Assembly: GCF_003008555.2 (NCBI RefSeq)
Contig: NZ_CP043619.1
Coordinates: 1 to 64,000, forward strand
Length of the DNA stretch: 64,000 bases
Origin: Pukyongiella litopenaei
GTDB taxonomy: Bacteria; Pseudomonadota; Alphaproteobacteria; Rhodobacterales; Rhodobacteraceae
Direction: 5' to 3'
Part shown: positions 17,426-25,932 of the stretch, in pieces
Numbering within the stretch: position 1 is the stretch's first letter
Layout of the letters: each line of letters begins with the position of its first letter
The notes under the pieces: generated by a model
Databases searched by the model: none
Told to the model about the DNA's origin: nothing
Seen by the model: only the letters and a program-made list of their open reading frames with translations
Made by a program: the position numbers and the translations under genes

Positions 17426-18580
17426 ATGGCTGAAGCCGATGTAAACCGACCCTTTCGGGTGTTGAGCCTTGATGGTGGCGGAATGCGCGGCATCTATACT
17501 GCCGCGTTCCTTGACCGTGTTTGTGAGCAGCAGGCCAAAAGGGCCGGAGTAGATCGCCTTGATCTCGGCCTTGGATTTGACCTGATCGTTGGGACGAGTA
17601 CCGGAGCGATCGTCGGTTGCGCCGCCGCAGTCGGATGTCCAATGAGCAAGGTGGTCGCCCTCTATCGAAACCACGGCCCGAAGATCTTCCCCCATCGCAT
17701 AAAGGGAACCATCAGCGCCCTTTATCGGGCCGGTCGCGGGCGAAGCTTCGTCCGGCGAGGTGATGCGGCACTTAGAGCTGCACTTGAACACGTCCTAGAA
17801 AGCACGACCCTGGCCCAAGTCTACGAGAAGCGCGGAATTTCCATGAGCATTCCGACAGTTTTACTCTCGGACCACCGCTCATGGGTTTTCAAGAAGACCC
17901 CCGTCAGCGGAGCGCGGGATGAAGATTACAGCCTCGTCGACATTTGCATGGCGACCAGCGCGGCTCCGATCTATCGATCTTTGGCTGCCGTGGATGTTCC
18001 CGGCCAGAACGCCGGCGTGAAGCAGGTCTTTGCGGATGGAGGGCTTTGGGCAAATAACCCGGTCATGGTCGCGCTGACAGATGCCTTGACAATCGCTGAT
18101 CACGAACAGCCGATCGAGATTTACTCACTCGGAACCTGCCCTCGACCCGAGGGCGAACACATCACGGGAGACGGCATCCATCGATCTCTATTGGGTTGGA
18201 GGCTTGGGGCAGACGTAGTCCCATTGGCGATTAGCGCTCAAGAGTTCGCGTATGACAACATGGCGCGTCTCATCGCGATAGAACTCGGCAAGTCCGGAAG
18301 GGAGGTCACCACGATCCGCTTCCCTCGGAAGGCCGTCCCGGCAAGCATGATGACATATCTGGCTTTGGACGACACTCGGGCGGAGGCGATGGATCGGCTG
18401 ACGGCCCAGGCCCACACGGACGCCGATCTGACAATGAGCGCGCGTGATGATCCAAGGGACCCGTCAGGCAGCAGGATCAAGGCTTTGCTCGAGTCCCTGC
18501 CGGCTTTGGATCCGTCCAGAACACTCGTCTCGTGCGAGGCAACCACAACAACAGATGAAGGAGGTGAGCAGCATGTATGA
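17426..18580 (+). CDS. CapV-like patatin phospholipase, CBASS 2 effector
   Basis: This 384-residue patatin has the oxyanion motif LSLDGGGMRG (13-22), the nucleophile elbow GTSTG (56-60, Ser58) and the catalytic Asp in FADGGLWANNP. It is a canonical CapV and heads the second CBASS operon. The CD-NTase start lies inside its last codons (8-base overlap), so the two products are made together. It is distinct in sequence from the patatin at 13407, meaning that the island holds two independent effector lineages. Confidence 0.9.
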   Translation: MAEADVNRPFRVLSLDGGGMRGIYTAAFLDRVCEQQAKRAGVDRLDLGLGFDLIVGTSTGAIVGCAAAVGCPMSKVVALYRNHGPKIFPHRIKGTISALYRAGRGRSFVRRGDAALRAALEHVLESTTLAQVYEKRGISMSIPTVLLSDHRSWVFKKTPVSGARDEDYSLVDICMATSAAPIYRSLAAVDVPGQNAGVKQVFADGGLWANNPVMVALTDALTIADHEQPIEIYSLGTCPRPEGEHITGDGIHRSLLGWRLGADVVPLAISAQEFAYDNMARLIAIELGKSGREVTTIRFPRKAVPASMMTYLALDDTRAEAMDRLTAQAHTDADLTMSARDDPRDPSGSRIKALLESLPALDPSRTLVSCEATTTTDEGGEQHV

Positions 18581-19613
18581 TTGCAGTGCAGATGTTCGTG
18601 CGTTTCACAATCAGGAGGTCACGCTACCGGAATCCGAGCGCAATAAAATGCGCAGTCGGCGCAACAGCAACCGCGTTCGACTGGACGGAAATCTCGAAAA
18701 GGACGACAAACCGGTCCCTTACGAACATGTCTCCCAAGGCAGCTACCAGATGAAGACCATGCTGCGCGATCCGAACAACGACTATGACATCGATGATGGG
18801 GCCTACTTCGAAAAAGGCGCCTTGGTCGGAGAGCGCGGTGCGTACATGACGTCGCTTCAGGCACGCCAAATGGTATGCGACGCAATGGACGATGGGGGTT
18901 TCAAAACACCGCCCAAGGTCAGAAACAACTGCGTCCGCGTGTACTACAGCGCCGGCTACCATGTGGACGTGCCGGTTTACAGGCGCGTCGAGGTAAATGG
19001 CGAGATTTGGTATGAGCTGGCAGCGAGCTCAGGATGGAAGCGCTCCGATGCCCGTGACGTTTCAGACTGGTATGAAAATGAACGAGCCGACAGCGACGAT
19101 CCCATCCAGTTCCGGCGCGTCAATCGACACCTGAAGAAACACGCGAAAAGCCGCGAGAGTTGGAAGAGCCGTAACTTGAGCGGTTTTGGGATCTCCGTCC
19201 TGGTTGCGGAGCAATTCCGTGCCGACGGCGATCGCGAGGATCGGGCGCTCTACAACACGATGGTCGCCATTCGCAATCGCCTCAAATTCAGCACGGTAAT
19301 CGATCATCCTGTGACACCCGGCGAATCGATCACATCGAGCGATCCGGACCCGGCAGCCACATTCTTCCGGGACCGGCTATCTGATGCGATCGCCTACCTC
19401 GATCCTTTGTTCGACGATGATTGTGATCGAGAAACGGCCCTGAAGTGTTGGGACAAGGTGTTCAACACTACATTCTTCAGCGAGCGCTACCAGCCGGAAC
19501 TCGAGAAGAAGTCGGCGCTTTCTGCGCCAGGGATCGCCGCTGGCGCGCTTCTTGGAAGCACCGCCGCCGCGGCCGCAGCTGTCAGCGATACGGGCGGCGG
19601 CCGCCATGCCTGA
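18573..19613 (+). CDS. DncV-like CD-NTase, CBASS 2
   Basis: This 346-residue cyclase has the signature QGSYQMKTM (Gly56-Ser57), the metal-binding pair in YDIDDGAYF (Asp72, Asp74) and a third Asp in HVDVPVY. The DIDDG form is shared with Vibrio cholerae DncV, so a cGAMP-type product is likely but unproven. The C terminus is a flexible Ala/Gly tail ending GGGRHA, resembling tails that Cap2 links to targets. A strong GAAGGAGGTG ribosome site (18557-18566) precedes ATG 18573; the longer frame upstream is a shadow of capV. Confidence 0.9.
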   Translation: MYDCSADVRAFHNQEVTLPESERNKMRSRRNSNRVRLDGNLEKDDKPVPYEHVSQGSYQMKTMLRDPNNDYDIDDGAYFEKGALVGERGAYMTSLQARQMVCDAMDDGGFKTPPKVRNNCVRVYYSAGYHVDVPVYRRVEVNGEIWYELAASSGWKRSDARDVSDWYENERADSDDPIQFRRVNRHLKKHAKSRESWKSRNLSGFGISVLVAEQFRADGDREDRALYNTMVAIRNRLKFSTVIDHPVTPGESITSSDPDPAATFFRDRLSDAIAYLDPLFDDDCDRETALKCWDKVFNTTFFSERYQPELEKKSALSAPGIAAGALLGSTAAAAAAVSDTGGGRHA

Positions 19614-20258
19614 AACAGAGTTCAGCGACGGGCGCGACACAAACCGAAGACATGCGTTGCTTGCGGTTGAACGCGCCCTTCGCGAGCACGTCGGGCCGTC
19701 ACTGGCTCGTCTCGAATACGCCGATATTCGATCAACGTATCCCGACCGTCACTATTCTGATGGCTGGCGGTTTTCTGTCGCCTTCACGGATGGCAAAACT
19801 CGAAGGATCGAATTGGTCGTCTCGGAGGTCTTCCCTTCTATTCCACCGAGAGCTGCCCTTGTAGACCGCCCGGATTACCTAACGTGGCCCCACATCGAGC
19901 ACGACGGGATTCTATGCCTCCTGAACAACCTCAGCGAAGTTGACCCCAACAATCCAGGCGCCGTCGCGCTGAATATCGTGAATCGCGCTGTTCGCTTGGT
20001 GGAAGAACTAGTCGAAGGAAAGATCGTGGAACGTGATTTCCGCGAAGAGTTTTTGACGTACTGGTTTTACGGTGCCAGCTCCTCGGTGAGAGATGTGGTC
20101 ACCTTGTTCGATCCGCCTCGATCGTCCTGCATAGTGAGATCCTGTACTCATGATGGTGTGACTTATGTCGGCCGAGATGACGACGACCTGGTGCGCTGGA
20201 TCAGCAATAGGTTCGGGGAAAAAGCTGGCCGCCGCCTCCTGAACCGCACCAAGCCAGT

Positions 20259-20286
20259 TGTCATGGTCACGGTATTCTTGAGACTC
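20259..20286 (+). repeat. left terminal inverted repeat of tni transposon
   Basis: It begins TGTCATGGTCACGG and ends TTGAGACTC; only three of 28 positions differ from the right end. It directly abuts the last native codon of the cap2 remnant. Confidence 0.9.
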
Positions 20287-20316
20287 TTTCGTAATGGCCA
20301 TCCATTTTCGATATTT

Positions 20317-20336
20317 GGTAAGGCTATTCATGAGAT
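20317..20336 (+). repeat. left subterminal transposase-binding repeat
   Basis: GGTAAGGCTATTCATGAGAT matches the reverse complement of 23801-23820 at 17 of 20 positions. Further GGTAA-type sequences cluster near the right end (23785-23845). They are probable TniA-binding sites, as in other elements with Mu-like transposases. Confidence 0.65.
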
Positions 20337-21323
20337 ATCCATATGGGATTGGCATGCACTTTCGAGGAGCTTCGCCGCGCAATTGAGCAAATCGGACCAT
20401 TCTGCGTTTTCCCCAAGCTGATCAATCGCCTTCCGCGCCGCCTGAAGATATTCCTGCCTTGGTGCTTGGGTCGTACCCGCGTAGTTCGTAGGCGATTGAT
20501 TTTTGGGTCCCCCGCCCTCTCGAGGCCTCTGCCGTGGTAAGCTTTCAGCAAGTCGTGAAAGGCGATCCACAACTTTCCGCTTGTGCGGGAAGGCAATCCG
20601 AAGCTTGGTCTCGCCAACCCTATCGCTTTTCATCGTCAACGCGGCTGCGAGCAAAGGTCGGGTCATTCCGAGATTGATGGCGGCGAGGGTTTTGAAGCGA
20701 TCTATTCGGTTCTGGGAAAAGAGCGCACCGTGACGGGGTTCTGGCGCGAGCACGCCAGCGACTTGCAGCGTCAAATCCATGCGTCGACCAGCATGGCGGT
20801 CCCCGCGTCGATTGGCGAGCATCAGCTGCTTCGCGCCCTCTTTGGCGCGGGTGCGGAGCCGGGTGGGCAGGTTCACATGTGCCGCTGGATCACGGCCCAA
20901 TGGCGACAACTCGGATCCGCAGACTTCGCATTGCAACGACCACGCGTAGCGCCAATGGCGCAAAGATACCCCGGGTACCTTGTGAGTGCACGCGGGACAG
21001 TGCTGAAAATCCGACCACGAAATGCATTCAATCGGGAATTCAGCCCGTCGCCTGAGCAACATGCGACCGAGCTCCGCAGAAGGCAGACGTAACAATGTGC
21101 AGAACCTGTCGAGGTTCACGCCAGCCAAATCTGATTGCGTTTCCGGCGGACGTTCTTGACCAAGCCCCAGATATCGGCAGAGCTCTGGTAGTGAACAATA
21201 GTTAGCGTCTGCCAGACGGGCGATCCAGCTTGACAGCAGTTCGTCCTGATAAGGTGCCGGACGCCTCGGCAGAGGTTTGTGGATCACTAAAATGCCGGCT
21301 GTGGTTGGTTCCGAACGGTCCAA
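20328..21323 (-). CDS. tniQ: TniQ-family transposition protein
   Basis: This 331-residue protein has the TniQ N terminus (PYQDELLSSWIARLADANY) and a zinc-finger region with CPACTHK and CEVCGSE. TniQ helps select or engage targets for TniA/TniB transposases. It overlaps tniB by 37 bases and its last codons lie about 70 bases from the left terminal repeat. Confidence 0.88.
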   Translation of the reverse strand: MDRSEPTTAGILVIHKPLPRRPAPYQDELLSSWIARLADANYCSLPELCRYLGLGQERPPETQSDLAGVNLDRFCTLLRLPSAELGRMLLRRRAEFPIECISWSDFQHCPACTHKVPGVSLRHWRYAWSLQCEVCGSELSPLGRDPAAHVNLPTRLRTRAKEGAKQLMLANRRGDRHAGRRMDLTLQVAGVLAPEPRHGALFSQNRIDRFKTLAAINLGMTRPLLAAALTMKSDRVGETKLRIAFPHKRKVVDRLSRLAESLPRQRPREGGGPKNQSPTNYAGTTQAPRQEYLQAARKAIDQLGENAEWSDLLNCAAKLLESACQSHMDIS

Positions 21324-22150
21324 CTATGTTTGGCCCAGATAGGCTGCCAGGATTGGACGGCCTCGTCAGTTATCCGCTCTTCGCCAGTCTCAATGGCGTC
21401 GATGGCAAGAGCCTTTATCATCGTGAACACACGCGATGTGACGCCGCCTGTAATACCGAGAATGGTACGTAGAGACTGGACGCTCAGACCAGATCCGCGC
21501 TCCAACTGCATGGCAGCAATCAGAGTCTGGACCAGCCGGGAAAACTCAACATCGTCATCCCAGAGTGGCAGAAAATGTTCGTCCAGCCGTCGCGCAAGTT
21601 GCTCGTCACCGCGAACCGCCTCAGCAGCTTCATTGACACCAAAGACGACAAGTGATGCGCACAGATCGTTGGAAAGGAAGCGCAGCATGTTCAGGAACCG
21701 GCGTTGCTCCCGATAGCTTCCGGCAAGGAGGTTATGGACCTCATCGATCATGATCATCTTCAAGTCCATTCCGCGCAAATGGCTGAGAGCCCGCACCTCC
21801 AGTTCGGAGATGGTGTGACGGCCCCACATGGGCGCGCCGATCGACGCCAGGATATGTTGATAGAACCGCCGCTCGTCTGGTGCGGGTGGCGCCTGAAGGA
21901 GTAGGATCGGCGTGCGCGTCACCCCGAGGTCTGAGCGATAGTTGCTCGGGTAGAGGCTCTCCATCCGCTTGGCGATCATGGTCTTGCCGATGCCAGAGCT
22001 GCCATAAACCATGAGGCCCGGCATTCTGGACTGCCGAGGCATTTCCATCAGGGATATCAATCTGTTGAGAACAATGGTTGCGCGATCAAAGGCGATCCAA
22101 CGATCGCTGCGAATGAGATCAAGTCTTTCGTCGAGGTCCATCAAAATCAT
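21287..22150 (-). CDS. tniB: TniB AAA+ transposition ATPase
   Basis: This 287-residue ATPase has Walker A GSSGIGKT (around residue 52) and Walker B MIMIDEVHNLL (around 130), with an arginine-rich C-terminal subdomain. TniB acts like MuB/TnsC to bind target DNA and stimulate the transposase. It overlaps both tniA (32 bases) and tniQ, forming a compact operon. Confidence 0.92.
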   Translation of the reverse strand: MILMDLDERLDLIRSDRWIAFDRATIVLNRLISLMEMPRQSRMPGLMVYGSSGIGKTMIAKRMESLYPSNYRSDLGVTRTPILLLQAPPAPDERRFYQHILASIGAPMWGRHTISELEVRALSHLRGMDLKMIMIDEVHNLLAGSYREQRRFLNMLRFLSNDLCASLVVFGVNEAAEAVRGDEQLARRLDEHFLPLWDDDVEFSRLVQTLIAAMQLERGSGLSVQSLRTILGITGGVTSRVFTMIKALAIDAIETGEERITDEAVQSWQPIWAKHSWTVRNQPQPAF

Positions 22151-23753
22151 CTATCGGGTAAGTTGGGAGATTGGGGTTACTGGTATCAATCGCAAACATC
22201 TCACGGGACGGATCACGCTTCGGTTTGTCGTTTGGCTGGCGTGCTTTGCGTTCTTCGTCCAGGCGCGTCGCAAGCGTTCGTTGCCGCGCCGCGTGGGCGA
22301 TACGCCGCTGTTCTTCGATGATCCCGAAAAGAATTGCCTCCGATATCCTACCGCCGTGACGCTCATGGAAAATTGCACTGGCGCGCCTCGACTCCCAAAG
22401 GGAAACTTTGGGGCGAGAAAGATCCTTGTAGCGCGCGGCAATTGTTCGACCATCGTCGGTTACTACCCATATCCGGGACATATCTCGCGGGTCGTACTTG
22501 ACCGTAACCTTCCCTGCCCCGCGACCGATCATGGGCGCGAAGGCGTCGCTCCAATAACCGATGGAAAACAGGTTGATCCCGGTCCTGCCAAGTTGGCGGC
22601 GTTCGGAAGGAAGGAAACTGATCCGGAAGGCATCTGTATCCACGACCTGTCGGCCGGCATCGTCGCCCCCAAGATCGGCCCAGGCGGCCAGCGGGGTCCG
22701 CTTCAATCCGCTGTGGCGTGTATTATGATACCGACAAATCTCCAGCTGCAGCCAGTCCTCGAACTCGTCCAGCGTCATTGAGGCCTTGGCAGCGCTATCA
22801 TACTCGCCTTTGTCTTTTGGCGAGGATTGCGTCGTTCCCGGCAATACATGCACGGCACCCATCGTCGTGCCGATCAGCCGCTCGATATGCCCACCAATAT
22901 GCACACGGCCCGGCGGCCGGTACTTGATCGCGATGCCCCATTCCGCGCAAGCCGACCGGAAGGCATCACTGCGAAAGTCCCGCCCGTTATCGACATGGAT
23001 GGCCTGTGGGATCCCGGCTGTCGGCCAATAGAGTTGCTTAAGCGAACTCGGTGTCCGGACGGACTTCGGCCGCACACAGTGGTCAAGGCAAAGGCAAATG
23101 GACAAGACCGATGGCGCGTCGAAAGTGACATAGGCACCCAGTACCACACGGGTCGCGACGTCGATCGCGAGTGTCAGCCATGGTCGTGCTAGAGGTTTGC
23201 GCTCAACCTGATCAACTAGGATAATATCCGCCAACGTGTGATCGATCTGGACGACTTCCAGTGGCCGTTCCACCTCCAACTTCCCTGCCCTCGCTTCGAA
23301 AACTTGTTTTGCGGCCTTCGCCCCTTTCCGCTTCCGTAACACCTCGCGCTGATCCATGGCATCAAGGCGAGCCTTGATCGTTTGCCGTGCTGGCGGTTGA
23401 AAACCTCTGGCAACGCACTCGGCGCGGATCTCGCCCACAATCCTGCGAAAGCTCGGGCGTTCCGGAACCAGATATCGCTCACGCAAGACCCGGGCAATCA
23501 TGCTTTCAACTTGCGCTGGCAGACGGAGGGAGCCGGGCTTGGGGCCGCTGCGTTTGGGAAGAAGCGAACTTGCCCGGCCATCGTTCTCGCGCAACATGCT
23601 CAAAATACGCCAAGCTGTACTGCGCGATATGTTCAACTCGGCCGCCGCCGCCTCCACCGCCCGCCCGATACTTTGACCCCGAGCAAGCGGTGATAACAGT
23701 GGTCTTAGCGCCTCTGCCCTTTCTAGCGCTTCGTCACTTGCTTCTTCCGTCAC
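22119..23753 (-). CDS. tniA: TniA Mu-like DDE transposase
   Basis: This 544-residue transposase has an N-terminal helix-turn-helix (AEALRPLLSPLARGQSI...ISRSTAWRIL) and an integrase-core catalytic domain with acidic positions in VVQIDHTLAD, IHVDNGRDFRSDAF and GGHIERLIG. The C-terminal Mu-C-like beta domain follows. The gene is intact, so the element may be mobile. Confidence 0.92.
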   Translation of the reverse strand: MTEEASDEALERAEALRPLLSPLARGQSIGRAVEAAAAELNISRSTAWRILSMLRENDGRASSLLPKRSGPKPGSLRLPAQVESMIARVLRERYLVPERPSFRRIVGEIRAECVARGFQPPARQTIKARLDAMDQREVLRKRKGAKAAKQVFEARAGKLEVERPLEVVQIDHTLADIILVDQVERKPLARPWLTLAIDVATRVVLGAYVTFDAPSVLSICLCLDHCVRPKSVRTPSSLKQLYWPTAGIPQAIHVDNGRDFRSDAFRSACAEWGIAIKYRPPGRVHIGGHIERLIGTTMGAVHVLPGTTQSSPKDKGEYDSAAKASMTLDEFEDWLQLEICRYHNTRHSGLKRTPLAAWADLGGDDAGRQVVDTDAFRISFLPSERRQLGRTGINLFSIGYWSDAFAPMIGRGAGKVTVKYDPRDMSRIWVVTDDGRTIAARYKDLSRPKVSLWESRRASAIFHERHGGRISEAILFGIIEEQRRIAHAARQRTLATRLDEERKARQPNDKPKRDPSREMFAIDTSNPNLPTYPIDDFDGPRRKT

Positions 23754-23868
23754 AATCTAAAGTTATCCACAGTGGAAACTGTCTCACGGTTAAAGTTACC
23801 ATCTCATAAATAACTTTACCATCCTAAAGTTAACCTTACCAAGTCGCCGCTGAAAACAAACGAGAAAA

Positions 23869-24825
23869 TCAACCGTGAGTCTCACGAATTACGTGACCAT
23901 GACACCCTAATAGCTTCTGGATGGCCGCGCCCGTTCTCCCCTTGGCGCGCGCTTCAAGAAACCGCCCCAGAAGGATCAGAACGACGATGACCGCTGCCGC
24001 CTCGAAATAGACGGTGCGCAGCGTGTCAGGCAGGACCGACGGTACGAATGTCGCAACCACGGAATAAAGGTAAGCCGCCCCGGTGCCGACCGCGACGAGG
24101 CTGTTCATGTCGGGGGCACCCCGGAACAAGGCCGGGAAACCCTTGGTGTAAAACGTCCGGCCCGGGCCGAAGAGAACGATTGTCGTCAGCACGAACTGAA
24201 GAAGCCAACTCGTCTGCTGGCCAATCGTGGTCTCGATCAGCATATGAACGGCCGGAATGACGTGGCCACCCATTTCGATCAGGAAGACCGGCAAGGCGAG
24301 GATGGCCGCAAAGGTGACCCGTTTGGCAAGCGCCTGAGCCTCTTCCTCCTTGCGCGCAACTCTGTCGTCACCGGCCTGGGCCGTTGCCACGGTTGCTGGA
24401 TACCCTGCCGCGCCGCTTGATTCGATCAGATCGGATGTCGTGACAAGACCTTCGACGTAAACGACCGTCGCCGTCTCTGAGGCGAGGTTGACGTTCACCT
24501 CGACCACCCCGGGCACCGCGGCAAGCGCCTTATCGACCCGCCCGACGCAAGAGGCACAGGACATCGCTGCAATCGTGAGTTCGGCCCTGGCCTTCCGCGC
24601 GGGGTAGCCCAGCTCGCGAAGGGATTCGATGATGTCGGGAATGCGCTTGAGCGCGTCCACGCTCATGCGAGCAGTTTCCGAGGCAAGGTTCACCGACACA
24701 TCCTCTACGCCGTCGATTGCATTCAATGCGCGATCGACCCTGCCAACGCAGGACGCGCATGACATGCCTTCGATCGGCAGGCTGATCTGTTTGGGTTCGG
24801 GCATATGTGTCACCTGTTTTTCCAT
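23869..24825 (-). pseudogene. copA: copper P-type ATPase CopA, truncated at the transposon
   Basis: The 318-codon frame keeps two heavy-metal-associated domains (each with GMSCASC or AMSCASC) and the first membrane helices up to GRFLEARAKGRTGAAIQKLLG. Native sequence ends at 23905, about residue 307; the last residues come from the transposon end. The catalytic DKTGT and ATP-binding domains are missing, so copper export by this copy is lost. Its own promoter, a CueR-type site, is intact upstream. Confidence 0.9.
23877..23904 (-). repeat. right terminal inverted repeat of tni transposon
   Basis: Read on the minus strand it begins TGTCATGGTCACGT and ends GTGAGACTC. It abuts the copA fragment at 23905, where the ATPase reading frame leaves its family pattern. 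Confidence 0.9.
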
Positions 24826-24834
24826 TCGAAGTGG

Positions 24835-24924
24835 AATATGAGGCTTCCAGTTACTGGAGGGTCAATGGGAGGGCGCCAAATAAATTTCTTCACTTGACCT
24901 TCCAGCGGGGGGAAGCCCCATGTC
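24835..24924. promoter_or_regulatory. divergent CueR/MerR-type promoters for copA and copZ
   Basis: On the minus strand TTGACC (24860-24865) and CATATT (24835-24840) are 19 bases apart around the palindrome CTTCCAGTTACTGGAGG (24844-24860). On the plus strand TTGACC (24894-24899) and CATGTC (24919-24924) are again 19 bases apart with a weaker CTTCCAGC...GGGAAGC dyad. An overlong 19-base spacer with a central dyad is typical of copper-responsive CueR promoters; no cueR gene is in the window. Confidence 0.75.
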
Positions 24925-24956
24925 ACCGATAGAAATCAGATCAAGGAGTGGTTCCG

Positions 24957-25157
24957 ATGAAGTTCAGCGTTCCGGACATGAGCTGTGGACATTGCACCGC
25001 AGCAATCGAAAGCGCGGTGAAGAGCGCAGATCCGAATGCAGGCGTAGAATGTGACCTTTCTGCCCGACATGTGCGTGTCGCCAGCGTGTTACCAGCCGAT
25101 CAGGTCCAAGCGATCATTCGGGATGCGGGCTACAACGTGGAACCTGCGGCCGCTTGA
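24957..25157 (+). CDS. copZ: CopZ-like heavy-metal-associated domain protein
   Basis: This 66-residue single HMA domain has the metal-binding motif MSCGHC near the N terminus. Such proteins ferry Cu(I) to P-type ATPases or regulators. ATG 24957 follows an AAGGAG site at 24943-24948. It is divergent from the copA remnant and shares its CueR-type control region, so it is probably still copper-induced although its ATPase partner here is broken. Confidence 0.9.
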   Translation: MKFSVPDMSCGHCTAAIESAVKSADPNAGVECDLSARHVRVASVLPADQVQAIIRDAGYNVEPAAA

Positions 25158-25199
25158 TGCAGTGCCTGGACCACCCAAGGGTGGTCCGGGCACAGAATT

Positions 25200-25931
25200 T
25201 CAGTCTTCGACTTTGCGGGCTTCCTCGACCAAGTCGGCAAGCTGCGCCTTTTCGACGAAGCCCGGGACCAGCGCATCCCCGATCACGAAAGACGGCGTGC
25301 CGTTAAAGCCCAGAGCTTGGGTCAGTTGCATGGAGGTCGCAATGTGCTCTTCGACCTCGGGGGCCTCCATGTCCTTGCGCAACTGTGCGATATCCAGGCC
25401 GATCTCCTCGGCAACGCGCAGCACGGAGGCCTCTTCCGCGCGGCCTTCCAGCCCCATCATCGCCCAGTGAAACTCTTCGTATTTGTCCTGCTTGCGCGCT
25501 GCCAAGGCCGCTTTCGCGGCGAACACCGATCCGTCTCCGAGAATGGGCCATTCACGATAGACGAGGCGAATGTTTGGATCGTCTTCGATCAAAGCCCGCA
25601 CCTCGGGTTTGACCCGCCGACAATAAGGACAGTTGTAGTCGAAAAATTCCACAACGGTGACGTCCCCTTCCGCGTTGCCGAGAACCGGCGCATTCGGATC
25701 GTTCTCGATCAGATCGCGCTGGTCATTCAGAACTTGGGCCTGACTGAGCTCCTGCGCTTGCGCCTGCCTTTGTTCAAGGATGGCGACGGCCTCCATGACA
25801 ATCTCCGGGTTCTCGCGGATTGCTTCCAGCACAAGTTCCTTGACCCGGGACTCTGACAGTTCGTCGGCGAGTGCCGGTAGCGGAAGCAAGGCAGCTATCG
25901 CGACCGTCGTGAAGGCTTGTCTGAAACGCAT
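25200..25931 (-). CDS. periplasmic DsbA-family thiol oxidoreductase
   Basis: This 243-residue exported protein begins with a signal peptide (to LPLPALADE). The active-site motif is NCPYCRR within the thioredoxin-like DsbA fold, and the cis-Pro region is NGTPSFVIGD. The long N-terminal charged helix resembles BdbD/ScsC-type proteins. It probably works with the DsbD-like reductase at 31522 in handling periplasmic cysteines, including under copper stress. It ends the minus-strand cytochrome operon and lies one base after the upstream cytochrome gene. Confidence 0.9.
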   Translation of the reverse strand: MRFRQAFTTVAIAALLPLPALADELSESRVKELVLEAIRENPEIVMEAVAILEQRQAQAQELSQAQVLNDQRDLIENDPNAPVLGNAEGDVTVVEFFDYNCPYCRRVKPEVRALIEDDPNIRLVYREWPILGDGSVFAAKAALAARKQDKYEEFHWAMMGLEGRAEEASVLRVAEEIGLDIAQLRKDMEAPEVEEHIATSMQLTQALGFNGTPSFVIGDALVPGFVEKAQLADLVEEARKVED

Positions 25932-25932
25932 T

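Larger units (their letters stand above)
19606..20421 (+). pseudogene. truncated Cap2-like E2 ligase (E1 half lost)
   Basis: This frame encodes an E2-like (UBC) domain with PHIEHDGILCLLNN around the expected catalytic Cys and the linker with DDDDLVRWISNRFG. Cap2 proteins normally continue into an E1 adenylation domain (about 600 residues in all) and prime the CD-NTase by conjugation. Native sequence stops at 20258, after about 217 residues, where the tni transposon begins; the remaining 54 codons are transposon sequence read through by chance. Cap3 is also absent. The remnant might still work like the E2-only protein of short type II CBASS. Confidence 0.78.
20259..23904. mobile_element. complete tniABQ transposon (Tn5053/Tn402-like)
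   Basis: This 3646-base element has 28-base terminal inverted repeats, each starting TGTCATGGTCACG, that match at 25 of 28 positions (20259-20286 and 23877-23904). It contains tniQ, tniB and tniA with no cargo gene. Subterminal repeats are present at both ends. The 5-base flanks (CCAGT and CCCTA) are not duplicates, and the two flanking genes are unrelated truncated fragments, so insertion was followed or accompanied by deletion or recombination. Confidence 0.88.

Noticed and set aside
22151-22781. Plus-strand frames over the tniA gene
   Set aside because: They are antisense to an intact transposase with a recognisable DDE core and have no family features.
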